Positions 41,335 through 52,334 of a DNA stretch of 64,000 nt are shown here, in pieces. The DNA comes from Alviniconcha marisindica (lineage: Eukaryota > Mollusca > Gastropoda > Provannidae): assembly GCA_018857735.1 (NCBI GenBank), contig JABMCL010001927.1, forward strand, positions 91,001 to 155,000, in the 5' to 3' direction. Each line of letters opens with the position of its first letter. Position 1 is the first letter of the stretch. A program made the translations under genes and the position numbers. Below the pieces are notes generated by a model. The model was given only the letters and a program-made list of their open reading frames with translations, searched no databases and was not told where the DNA came from.

Positions 41335-41670
41335 CATATGTTTCAATATTTAGAATTAGACAAAAATCAAAGGAACTGACCCCCCCACACACACACATTT
41401 CTCTATGAGGTCAAACAGCATGTGTCAAAATATTTAGAATTAGACCAAATCAATGGAATTAACACTTCATTGCAGTTTGCTCTCCTCTCTCTCTCTCTCT
41501 CCCCCCCCCCCCCCCACTCCATTGCAGTTTGCTCTCCCCACCCACCCACCTCCCTCTCCACCTCTCTTACAGAACAAACAGCATGTGTAAAATATTTAGA
41601 ATTAGACCAAATCAAAGGAAAGAATTTACATTTAAATGCAATCTGCCCCCCCCCCCCCCCCCCCCCTTCA
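41335..41670. repeat. Three-copy repeat with expanded pyrimidine microsatellites
   Basis: AATATTTAGAATTAGACCAA followed by ATCAAAGGAA occurs three times (about 41345, 41430, 41590). Copies are separated by CT, C and CCACC tracts of different lengths; CATTGCAGTTTGCTCTC also recurs. Confidence 0.8.
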
Positions 41671-42206
41671 GTAGGTATGTTAACAGTATATAAAACAAAG
41701 ATAGAAGTGCTTGTACTTGTTGGTTTAGCCTTGCAGAAACCTTCACCCATAAGAAATTGTTGTACAAGAATACAAGAATAAGCCATTAGAAAGTGGATGA
41801 GATTGAGAGTGTTAACTTTATGTCCGCCAGAGAGACCACAGTACCTCCATTAGTAGGCCCGGTGTTTGGCCAGTCATCCAGGCAATGTATCAGTGTTACT
41901 TTGAAAACCGGTGTTATATGTGAAACAGGTGTCGAATCATGACATGAGATTTTGCTCTGTGACCAGGCTCTCTCTATAGAAATCCATTTTCAGATGCAAC
42001 CCATTTTCAGATGCAGTGGGGACTGCCACTTCCATGTGGGCTTTTCCAAACAAGCTGGGTGATGCAGGACGACCCAAACTGTCTAGAGCATGTATTCCAT
42101 AGTCTTCTGAGACAGAAAGATGCTTACAATAGCACGTATTACCAGACTGTTGGGTATGAACTAGAATAGCAGACAAGCTCTTCATGACTGCTTGCAGCTT
42201 CAACAA

Positions 42207-42789
42207 GGTTCCCAGGGTCCTTACAGGTGCTTACAAGTACTTACAAATTGAATTTGCCAAGTAAGGCCTTACAAGTCCTTACATTTGCATCACGGTCCTT
42301 ACAAGTCTAGCTAATAGTAAAAATGCACATGGATAGTTATAAAAGCCTCTCATTTTTCCAAGTCAGCGACACTGGATGGTTCCACACATTTACTGAATTT
42401 CAAAATCATTCGGACATAGGTTGAGATGATGTCTGAAGCAGACTCCAGGTTCATTTAGATCACGTGCAGCCGAAATCACAGTCACAAGATTACACGATAA
42501 CTTCCGGATCAGCCGTTTGGTTGCAAAATTTGAACTGTGCAAGAACCTGAGCTAACAGCAAAGATGCTGAGAAAATGTTTATTCCAAGACCGCTGGCTAA
42601 AGGACATTGCATACGAGGAGTGGGTTCTAAAAGATAAGCTGGACAAACTCTATGCTAAATGCGTGGCATGCAAAATTCCGCTCATTTTTTTGTTCCTTAC
42701 TGTTGTGGTGGTCCTTACAAAATCTAATATTGGTCCTTACAAGTCCTTAAAAGGTCCTTATTTGGCTCTAGTCCAAGTCCCTGGGAACC
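42207..42789 (+). mobile_element. hAT-like DNA transposon remnant with zinc-finger fragment
   Basis: GGTTCCCAGGGTC at 42207-42219 and GTCCCTGGGAACC at 42777-42789 form inverted ends (12 of 13 positions). The ends include CAGGG...CCCTG, the usual terminal pattern of hAT elements. Inside, a plus-strand frame at 42537-42800 has LFQDRWLKDIAYEEWV followed by KCVACKI, which resembles the FQ-WL-D--F--W---KAYCKVC zinc-finger module linked to hAT-derived genes; the second half is lost. CCTTACAAG is repeated many times near both ends. No 8-bp target duplication is obvious. Confidence 0.55.
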
Positions 42790-43272
42790 ATGAATTTTAA
42801 GCCAAGACGCCAGAGGACTGAAAGCTGCAGTTCTGTCCACAGCAGTTTGTGGCGCCTTTGTTTTCCACCACAGATTTGTTCAGAAATAAAGCACAGGGTT
42901 CTGAAGTTGGTTACACTGGGACTCGAGGTAAAAGATCACCTTCGTGAGAGACTACTCGTCTTGCTCTTAGGTCCATGTTTCCACGCAAATGAACCCCTCA
43001 TCAAACGCCAGCCTGATGTAGGGTAATTTTTCATATGCTTTTTCTCTGTTATTGTTTGTTTTACATGTATATGAAGCAATCACTACAGACCACCCCTTCC
43101 CAGGACCACATTTCTGTCGTGAATTACTCTCTTCAAATGTCTGTGTGCAGAAACCACTCACTGAAGTAAAAGACCACCCATAGCAGCCGCGTTTCCTTGA
43201 TTTTGAGAGGTGGTCAAGGGTGCTTAAGTGCATACCCAAAATGTTTAAAGCAAGCTTCAACTTATTATGAAG

Positions 43273-43348
<76 letters not shown>

Positions 43349-45815
43349 CAATAATTTTTAACAATATTTTCCTTTATTTATTTTTTAGTGTGTGTGTTTC
43401 TCAGAAGTTTTAGTTCACATTATGTGTAAGTTTTTGTGTGCCCCCACCCCCTTCCAGCCCCCTCCCTGCTTGTCTCTCCCACCTGGCAGAAGATGGCACC
43501 CCTGAAAAAGACCACTCCTATGAGATCATACCTTGTTTAAAAACAAAACAACAACAACAAATGCCTTGGTTTTGGTTCTCTGTTCATATTTTCACATGAA
43601 AGAACCCCTCAAGAAAAACTTCCGTCTTACGATCTCAAGAATTACAACTTTGATTTGATTTCGGGGGGGAGTGGCTTTTCTTGAGGGGTTCCATGTTGGT
43701 TGCTGTGGGCAACAAAAACTGTGTATTGTGACCTGAGAGTTCCCTCGTCATGGCCCTGTCCACCCTGTCTCCCCCACCCGATTGTATTTGTTGCCTGTAT
43801 TATTTTCCTGTTTCTGTGTGCATTGCTGTGTATCAAATAGACTAGACTAAGATAGACTGCTTTGTCTCATGGATGAAACATGTGCATTTCTGTAAAATAG
43901 TACCATATGTTTGCATGTATTGTGAATAGTTTGATTTTAATTCCTACAGCTTCATATTCTGTACAGCTGTCCAGTTTCAGGAGCAGTAGTGGAATTGATT
44001 TCCACAACAACAGCAAATTGTGTGTGTATGGTGGGGGAGGGGGTGGGGGGCATTACTGTGTGCATCTGCAGCTTATGCTTTTGTTTTCTTTAATCCTGAA
44101 GTCATAAGCCCTGGAAAATTATGATTCCAAATTCCAGTGGTCTGATCAGAAGTTTGGTGATTTTTTTCTTCTTTTTCTCCCACTCATGTAAAATCTCATG
44201 TGAGTTTGTGTAATGATAGGAGTTCATCCAGCTGTGGGATGAGAAGGCAGCTAGATTAGTGTTAAGAAAAACATGTGTGTTAGCTTTTTTCATACCTAAG
44301 AGAGATCTTGCCTTCCATACCAGTTTTGGTGCCACCTAAGGTTACAGGGGCACCGGAAACAAGTCTGGAAGTTGTGTTTTCTGACCAACTGTTTATCTAA
44401 TCAAGATCTAGCATTATGTGGTTGTTACATGATACACTGACAACATACACAAGAACAAGGTGCTTTTCGTGACTTTGACATTTGTGTATTTAGGGAATAT
44501 ATATTTTAGAAGAAGGGGCATTTGAAACTGAAATGAGTGACAAACAGAGCTCATGATGCATTTTAATGAAAAAATGATTTCTTAACCTTATCTTTGTAAC
44601 AATTTTAGCTGGTACATAGGTGTTTGTTTAACATTTTTTTTACTGACATTGTCAACACTGGAAACTGGACTGAAGAAGAACATAACTGTCTGAAAATCAG
44701 GAAGAACTTATTTCTGTTATGTTACAAAAATGAGTTGTGAACGAGTTCAGAGCATATTATAGATTTACGTGGGAGAGTATCAAGATAAATTTCCTTTTGG
44801 TACTAACTTAAACCTTTGTTTCACACACTGACACAGTCATGAACATAATATTCAAATAAAATAATTCACACATTCCCTGTCCTGAGGGAACCGTAGATAA
44901 TGCTGACATTTCCATTGATGCTGTGTGAGTGAGCTTTTTGAAATTCTGTTTCATTCTTAATCTTACTGGTCACAGAAGAGTACAAGACAGTATTTGAAAT
45001 CATATTTTTGTTTTGTTTTGAATGTGAGTCTACTGAGCATTAGCTGTTCTTGTACAGTAGACCTTTTTTTTTTTTTGGTCAGTTTTTTAACATTACGAAA
45101 ATGGAGATGGGTGAAAAATAATAGTGTCCAGGTGTAACAGATTAGGACAGCAGTTTATCAGTGATGATAAATTACAAAGAACATTAAGAGAGAAAAATTC
45201 AGTTAGTGAAGGCCTGAAACTGAAATGTCCATCTGTTCAACAGTTTTATGTTACTTCGGTCATTAAACCTACAGAATAATGTATCATTTGTCTCACTTTT
45301 TCTGTACACCTTTTCCAAAACAGGAATGTACTGGTATGTGGCTTTCCCCTTGTATGATTTAAATTTTAAGATCTCCCATAACCATGGTGATATATGAAGA
45401 CCAAGCAGTAACTGGTATTTGTACATATATATATTAGCAAAATGTGTGGGTTGCAGGTTTTATTTGGTTCAAGGAACAAACTTTGTCCATGTTGCGCACT
45501 TAGTTGTGATTATCTGTCTTGCCATGTTATGAAATATTTACTGGTCATCTGTACACATGCACACACAAAATATGTATGTATGTGCATACACACACACACA
45601 CACATACACTATTTATGCACACGCACTCAGGTCACCATCACCCATTCAGGCCTTCTTTGTCGTTTAGTTCTGGTTTTTGTCAGTTTCTCGTTCTTTTTCT
45701 GATACACAACCTCTTATTGGATAATCATGCGGGTCTCAGTAATGAGCAGTGTTAGTCTGACCAGCTGACTTTTTGTTTCAACTACCTTTTAGTTGGGGTC
45801 TTCAAGGCTGCTGTC
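42790..45815. other. Intergenic span, no gene recognised
   Basis: AT-rich sequence without conserved coding potential. Only simple repeats stand out, including the AT microsatellite at 43272-43342 and a short CA run near 45590. Confidence 0.5.
43272..43342. repeat. AT microsatellite
   Basis: About 70 bp of uninterrupted (AT)n. Confidence 0.97.
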
Positions 45816-45942
45816 AAAGCAGGATCTTTCAAACTGCGTAATGAGAGCCTTTATTGTAAAGCAGGATCTTTCAAACTGCGTAATGAGAGCCTTTATTGTA
45901 AAGCAGGATCTTTCAAACTGCGTAATGAGAGCCTTTATTGTC
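45813..45942. repeat. 42-bp tandem repeat, 3 identical copies
   Basis: Unit: AAAGCAGGATCTTTCAAACT, GCGTAATGAGAGCCTTTATT, GT. The period is 14 codons, so frames stay open on both strands without implying a gene. Confidence 0.93.
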
Positions 45943-46794
45943 CTTTCTGAACTTGATGCATTCATATTAATTTTGGTGGCCACAGCCTAATTTCAAGGTC
46001 ACAGTGGCACCAGATTGTTAAAACTAAAAGTTTTGTTTTGTTGGTATTGTAGCTTTTTAACACCAAGTCACAGGGAGAAACTTGTTGAATGCTCATGTTA
46101 ACAGGAGGTGGCTTAGTGTGATTTCAGCACCCGGATGGTGACCTATTTTCAGTGTCACAGGAGTCTGAAGACAAAGGGAGAATTGTGTATGTATTCCTGT
46201 TTTAGATGCGACAGATCTTCTAGATCTGCTTCTTCATCTTCTTCTTCATCTTTTTGTTTGTTTGGGGTTGTTGTTGTTTTTGAGTCTGCTTTCATCACAG
46301 TCCACCCTCAGCATAAAAAATGGTCTGTGCAGAAAATGTTGATGTGATGCTTTTTGATTTTGCAAAATCAAAATTTAACAATCTTAGTCATGTTCACTTT
46401 CTTTCATTTTATTTTTGTTTCTCTCTCTTTTTCTTGGTCATTGTTTTGATTTGCTTATAGGCACCACAGAGGAGTGAAATACAACCTATTACCTTTACAT
46501 AGAAAGAAGAGGTCAGTTTTAAGACTGTCGTACCCGGTGGGATTATTATCCACAGCTTTGGGCTTCATATCGTTTACAGGTTTTACTGATTTAAATGCCA
46601 TAAGCCACTTGAACCGTTTGTTATTGTTTTTTTCTTACAAAGGGAAACAGCGTATGTGTTCCAGTTTTACATGTCATTATCTCCAACCGTGTTTGTGTCT
46701 CTTAGGTAAGAGTAAGGTTAGTAAGTAGTATTGTGGATTAAGTATCATGATGGAAACCATGATGAAACAGGCTGGCATTGCTTCCTATTTCCAT

Positions 46795-47815
46795 CAACTG
46801 AACCCCTCTCCAAGGACCACCCATGTGTTACTGTTTTTCCCCCCAAAACTTTGCTTCCTATTTCCATCAATTGAACCCCTAACCTAGGACCACCATCTTA
46901 CTTTTTTCTTCTGAAAACTTTGCTTCCTATTTCCACCAAAGTTAATGAACCCCTAACCAAGAACCACCCTTGTGTTACTTTTTTTCTCCCAAAAACTTTG
47001 CTTCCTATTTCCATCAAAATTAATTAACCCCTCTGTTACATTTTTTCTTTTCTTTTTTCTACTGAAAACTGCTTTGTATTTCCATCCAATAAACCCCTAT
47101 TACTATTTTCTTCCAGAAACTTTGCTTTCTATTTCCATCGATTGAACCCCTAGCCTAGGACCAGCCTTGGCCGTGTGTTTTTTATTTTTATTTTTAATTT
47201 TCTCCTGAAGACTTTGCTTCCTATTTTCATCAAAATTAATGAATCCCTAACCAAAACCACCCCTCTGTTACTTTTTCTTCTGAAAACTTTGCTTTCTATT
47301 TCATCAGTTGAACCCCTATCCTAAGACCACACTCTGTTATTTTTTCTTCTGAAAACTTTGCTTCCTATTTCCATCAAATGAACACCTATTACTTTTTTCT
47401 TCTGAAAACTTTGCTTCCTATTTCCATCAAATGAACACCTATTACTTTTTTCTTCTAAAAACTTTACTTCCTATTTCCATCGAAATTAATGAACCCCTAA
47501 CCAAGAACCAGCCCTCTGTTACTGTTTTCTTCTGAAAATTTTGCTTTCTATTTCCATCAAATGAACACCTGTTACTTTTTTCTTCTGAAAACTGTGTTTT
47601 CTATTTCCATCAACTGAACCCTAAGGTAGGACCACCCCCTCTTCCTTAACACTGCCTTATTTTTATTTTTATCCTTTCTTTCTTTCTGAAAACTTTGCTT
47701 CCACTTGCCTTCAAATGAACTCTACCCCTCCTTTCAGACCACTTTTTTCTTCTGAAAACTTCCTTTCGTATTTCCAGAAAGTAAACCCTTCACCAAGGAC
47801 CACCTGTCTTTTAAG
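46795..47815. repeat. Degenerate 50-75 bp minisatellite, about 16-18 units
   Basis: Recurring strings are AAAACTTTGCTTCCTATTTC, CATCAAATGAACCCCT, AGGACCACC and TGTTACTTTTTTCTTCTG. Unit length varies by internal deletion. Confidence 0.88.
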
Positions 47816-48479
47816 ACCACATGGGCTTGATTTTTAAATATTCTTTTACATTACACAAATTCCTCTTGACATTTTTCATCACGTTTTCATACTTTGTCAT
47901 GTTGTTTTTTCATGTTTTTTTCTTGTTGTTGTTGTTTTTTGCATGTGTTGCTGGAGCACGTTCTGGCATGAATAGCAAGTCTAGCCAATTATGTGGTACC
48001 AGCAAGTAACTGCTAAGTTTGTACACATATTTTAGATTGTGAAGAAACCACCTCAGACTAAATAAATACACTTTTTCTAAGGTGTGGGAAATTACATTTT
48101 GTTGTTGTTGTTGTCAATATTTTGTATTCCTGGAAACACCAATTTACTTACACACACCCCCGCCGCGTCAATTCTTCTTTTTCGAGAATCAACAAACAAT
48201 GGTGTTATTAGTGATTGGTATGCAGACATCACACAGTCTTTTGCAAGGTCAACGCTGCTAAAGTTCAACCCCTCCATTGTGCAGGAATAAGTTACCCGTC
48301 TGTTCATACAGCATACGTACAGACATCACAACAAATAGAAATAAGTACCAGAATGGCATTTCTGAAATCAGGTGTTAATTGACCAGGTTTAATTTTGTGT
48401 TGCCCACTGTCTTTTCCAAAGCACAGTAGGTGAGTGATCTCTCAGTAGTCCCTGAATCACGGACAAAACAAGAGTGTGT

Positions 48480-48835
48480 TTGGAATCTTTCCTTCTAGAA
48501 ACATATTTTTACAGACAAAACAATGTGTTCCTGAATCTTCAATGAATAAGACAGTATGGCTCTGGAATCTGTTGATGCTAGTATCGTTTAACAGCACAGA
48601 CATGGGTCGCCATCTGGAATTGTTTATGCTAGAAATAGTTCATAAACAAGCATGAATGCTTAGGAATCCTTGCTGCTAGAAATGTGTTTTATAGAGAAGA
48701 ATCTGGAGTCTTGATGCTCAACATTGGTTTTGTAGGAAATTCTTGTTTGGAAATCTGGAGTCTTGATGCTAGACTTTGGTTCTGTAGAAAATTCTTGTTT
48801 GGGAATTTTTGATGCTAGTATTGTTTGACAAAGTG
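48480..48835. repeat. Degenerate roughly 60-bp repeat
   Basis: Loose units built on GGAATCTTTGATGCTAGAAA-like strings; the last two (GAAATTCTTGTTTGG, GTCTTGATGCTAGACTTTGG) are clearest. Confidence 0.6.
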
Positions 48836-48905
48836 TGTGAATGAGGTAATGATGTTTAATGTAATGCTCTCACATCGTCCATCAAGTATAATGTGGCTAT
48901 GACCG

Positions 48906-49028
48906 GATTATTGGTATGTTCCATTTTTTAGTAATTGCCACCAAGAGTCAATCATCTATTTGGCAATGAACAGATTACTGGTATGTTCCATTTGTTTTAG
49001 TAATTGCCACCAAGAGTCAATCATCTCC
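48906..49028. repeat. 67-bp tandem duplication
   Basis: GATTATTGGTATGTTCCATT with TTAGTAATTGCCACCAAGAG and TCAATCATCT occurs twice, 67 bp apart. Confidence 0.88.
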
Positions 49029-49129
49029 TCTTGCTGTGGCATTGGTGCTCTTGTTCGTTAACTGCTCTTCGAGTTTGTTGCTGTTCTGTAACGTGTCTGC
49101 ATGTCTACACTCCGTCATTACCTATCCTG

Positions 49130-49765
49130 ATAGTCATGAACTCCATAGCCATTGCAGTTTTTTCCTGTGACTTCTCAGTTAGTCCAGTCACGATCAGTCA
49201 GTCCAGCCATAGCCATTGCAGTTTTCTCCTTAGTCCAGTCACGAAGTTGAAGTGTTGCTTTACATCCACAGAAACCGTAGGTTTATTAGGGACGGGAGCC
49301 CAGGACGTCCACCTCGACTTTCACACAGCTTCTGAGCTCAGCCAGTCACAAACTTGTCACCTTCGCAGTTGTACTCCTGTGACTTCTCAGTTAGTCCAGT
49401 CGCAATCAGTTAGTCCAGTCATGAACTTGTCGCTTTTACAGTTGTCCTGTGACTTCTCAGTTAGTCCAACCACACACTTGTCACCTTTGTAGTTGTCCTG
49501 TGACTTCTCAGTTGGTCCAGTCATGAATGTGCAGTTGTTCTCCTGTGGCTTCACAGTTAGTCCAGTCATGAACTAAAAAGTCTTTGCATGTGTTCTCCTC
49601 AGACTTCTCACTTTGTCCTGTCCTGAACTAATAGCCTTCGCAGTGGTTCTCCTCAGACTTGTCACTTTGTCCAGTCATGAACTAATACTAAATAGCCTTT
49701 GCAGCTGTTCTCCTCAGACTTCTCACTTTGTCCTGTCATGAACTTAGCATTTACACTCATTCACC
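49130..49765. repeat. Roughly 55-bp minisatellite
   Basis: Units contain CCTGTGACTTCTCAGTTAGT, CCAGTCATGAACTTGTC and CTTTGCAGTTGTTCTC. The array is interrupted by a SINE core at 49250-49335. Confidence 0.88.
49250..49335 (-). mobile_element. SINE core inserted into a minisatellite
   Basis: The plus strand reads GCTTTACATCCACAGAAACC, GTAGGTTTATTAGGGACGGG, AGCCCAGGACGTCCACCTCG and ACTTTCACACAGCTTCTGAG. CCAGTCAC precedes and follows it, a plausible 8-bp target-site duplication. Confidence 0.75.
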
Positions 49766-50356
49766 TCAGACTTCACAGATACAGGTAGCCAGTCACTTAT
49801 TAATTGACCCCGAAGAATACAGTTGCACATGTAGGATTGGGAATTATTCTGCAAAGTAGTCACTGTCTAGAACTGAGTAGCAGAATCGTTATCCCACCCA
49901 GATTTGTTCATTATTCTGCATACAAAAGAATCTGAAACTGAAATGACTGCTAGCATTCTGAAACAAGATCAAAACACACATAATTGTGCATGTTTTGTAT
50001 TGTCCTATAAAAAAGAAGTTTGTTTCCCCCATTGTTGTCGATCTTTTGTGTTTTGATCATCATTCTGCAAATTAGTGAATATCTAGATTTCAGGGCCAAA
50101 TTATTATCCTTCCTCCACCCGTCCACACCACATGTGCACATGCGCAAAAGAAAATTGAGGCAGTTATTATCAGACAACAGAAGTTACACATTGTATTTCT
50201 AATACAGGTCACCAATAGATTTGTGTAGCTGTCATTTGCTACCCCCTCAAAAAAAGGGGGAAAAATAGAGAAAAAGCAAGCTAACATCAAACGAGATTAT
50301 TATAACTTGAGCAATACTGATGTTTTACAATGCATGCCAGAACTGTTTTATTTATT

Positions 50357-50394
<38 letters not shown>

Positions 50395-52330
50395 ACAGAA
50401 TGGATGAGGGGGGATATATATATATCCCCCCTCATCCATTCTGTTGCATGCTACATGTATTTTTGCAGTCTGCAATATAAATTACAACAGGAGTAAACTA
50501 GCACGAGATATTTTTAAGCATTCTGAGTAAGTTTCATTGTTAAATATTTCACCTTTTTTTTTTTCTTCTCCATCTCTCTCAGTCAACTTCACAACCACTG
50601 AATCTCCTGTCTTCAAATTTGTTGACTAGTTTTACACAACTCTGTGATGTAAGAAAGCAAATTTCTCTACATAGAGACAATAAAGTTGTATTTCAGACAA
50701 GAACACTTTTTATGAGGTCAGGATGTTTTTTTTAGATGGCAAGAGAAACCATTCATGTTGTATATTTCCCTCCAACTTCATTGAATAAATTTCTCGTCAT
50801 TTCACTCCGATTATGTTTTTGTTGATAATGTGGTGCCTGTTTGTGTTTTCTGATTTGTTGTATTGTTTTTTGGTGTGGGGGGTGGGGGACACTGATCATG
50901 GTGGCTGTGTGTGTGTGTCTGCTGTATTTCTTGCAATGAAGCTGAATACAGTGAATCACCTGCCTGTCATACATTTTGTTTGGGGCAGCATAAGTATCTT
51001 CTGATCCACTGAATCTTCTGCTGCCAGGTTTGGTATGTTTGTAAGCCTGGCATCTTACAAACTGCTAAAACTTTTGTAATGAAACTTTGCATCCTGAACT
51101 CCGGATGGTGAATGTGTAAACTGAGTGTGCAATAAGGCAGCATCTTGCCTTGTTCTGTAAGAATGACTCATTTTCAGTCATCCAAACTTGTGTTCAGCAT
51201 AGATGGAGTAGACATATCCATGGTCATGGGAAGTAAGTAAGTTGGTGTTTTACACCCGGTCTACCAGTGCATTTATATCAGGGCGATTTGGGCATGGGAA
51301 GCCACACTTTCACACACAAAATCAAGCAGAGATCTCATCACCAAGTTCCATTCCGTTGGGATTCCCACAAAATATCACCACAGAGATTCAACACAACAAG
51401 CAGGTATCGCTTTTCATATTTGTTTATTCCATAAATATATTTGAAATAAACCATATCTGTATAAATCAGTATGGAAGATAGAAATGAGACTTTGTACATT
51501 GTAAGATGTCTTGACCAGAGTAAAGCAACCAGACATTTTGTCAGACAAAACAATCTGTACAGCACAGGGCAAAAAAAAACATGATCAATAACAAACAGGT
51601 ATGAATCAGAACATTGTGTGTGCTTGATGCCATCAAGTGATTTGTTTTGATTGTGAACCAGTAAAAACATATCACATTTCCATTCAAACTTTGATAATGA
51701 TGTCTCATCCATGCATGTTTTTCATTAAAAATTAAAATATGACTCAATCACAAAGTATGGAAAACTGGGGGTGGGGGGGGGGGGGGGGATTGTGAGGATA
51801 AAAAGAAGAACAGCATGATGTTCAAACAACTCTTTTTTTTTTTTTTAAACAAGCATCAAATTTATGGTTTCAAGTTTTATCCTGGCAACTTTCAGCTTGA
51901 ATTAAAACAAAAAACAAGCAATAAGCGTATTTCAATGCTAGTTGCTACTGAGAATATATATCTGAAAATCCGACCTAACACATTTTTTGTCCAGTTGCTT
52001 TTGGTTTGTTATTCATGAACTACCCAATGCATAGTGATCAGTTTTAGGGCAAATATTTCACGCAATACACAAGTAACTCGCCTCTGACTCCATACCCTTG
52101 GGAAAAAAATCCCAAAACTTGTTTTCTCACAACTGGTTCTTGAAATGTTTGAAATGCAAAGGGAAATCGTGTGTCTCTGCAGCTTCCATGCCAAATGTAT
52201 ATGTATAATATATGAACTGGTGTACATCTGTACTGATGTAAATGTGCCTCATTGTCATTTTCATTCCAACACCTTAAAAAAAAATATAAAAAAATCGCTT
52301 CGGTCAAACTGACAAGCACACACATCTAAC
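49765..52330. other. Intergenic span, no gene recognised
   Basis: AT-rich, with the palindrome, a dispersed-repeat end at 51228-51290 (minus; GTTGGTGTTTTACACCC) and a G run near 51772-51788. Confidence 0.5.
50390..50449. repeat. 60-bp perfect palindrome
   Basis: The arm ATGCAACAGAATGGATGAGG, GGGGATATAT is followed immediately by its exact reverse complement, with no spacer. An (AT)n run of about 30 bp abuts the left arm at 50361-50390. Confidence 0.96.
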
Positions 52331-52334
52331 ACTG

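Larger units (their letters stand above)
35460..42200. other. Intergenic span, no gene recognised
   Basis: Apart from the repeats listed separately, it holds long G or C runs (35829-35847, 38054-38076, 38244-38263, 39801-39819, 41248-41275), a CT repeat at 38180-38222, a CA repeat at 38822-38892 and a GT repeat at 40333-40354. Short dispersed matches to GAGGTGACC/ATCCAAGCACTAACT at 38410-38460 and 40072-40135 also occur at 28550-28605. Confidence 0.5.

Noticed and set aside
49004..49492. 162-residue open frame, plus strand
   Set aside because: Runs through a degenerate 55-bp minisatellite and a SINE insertion.
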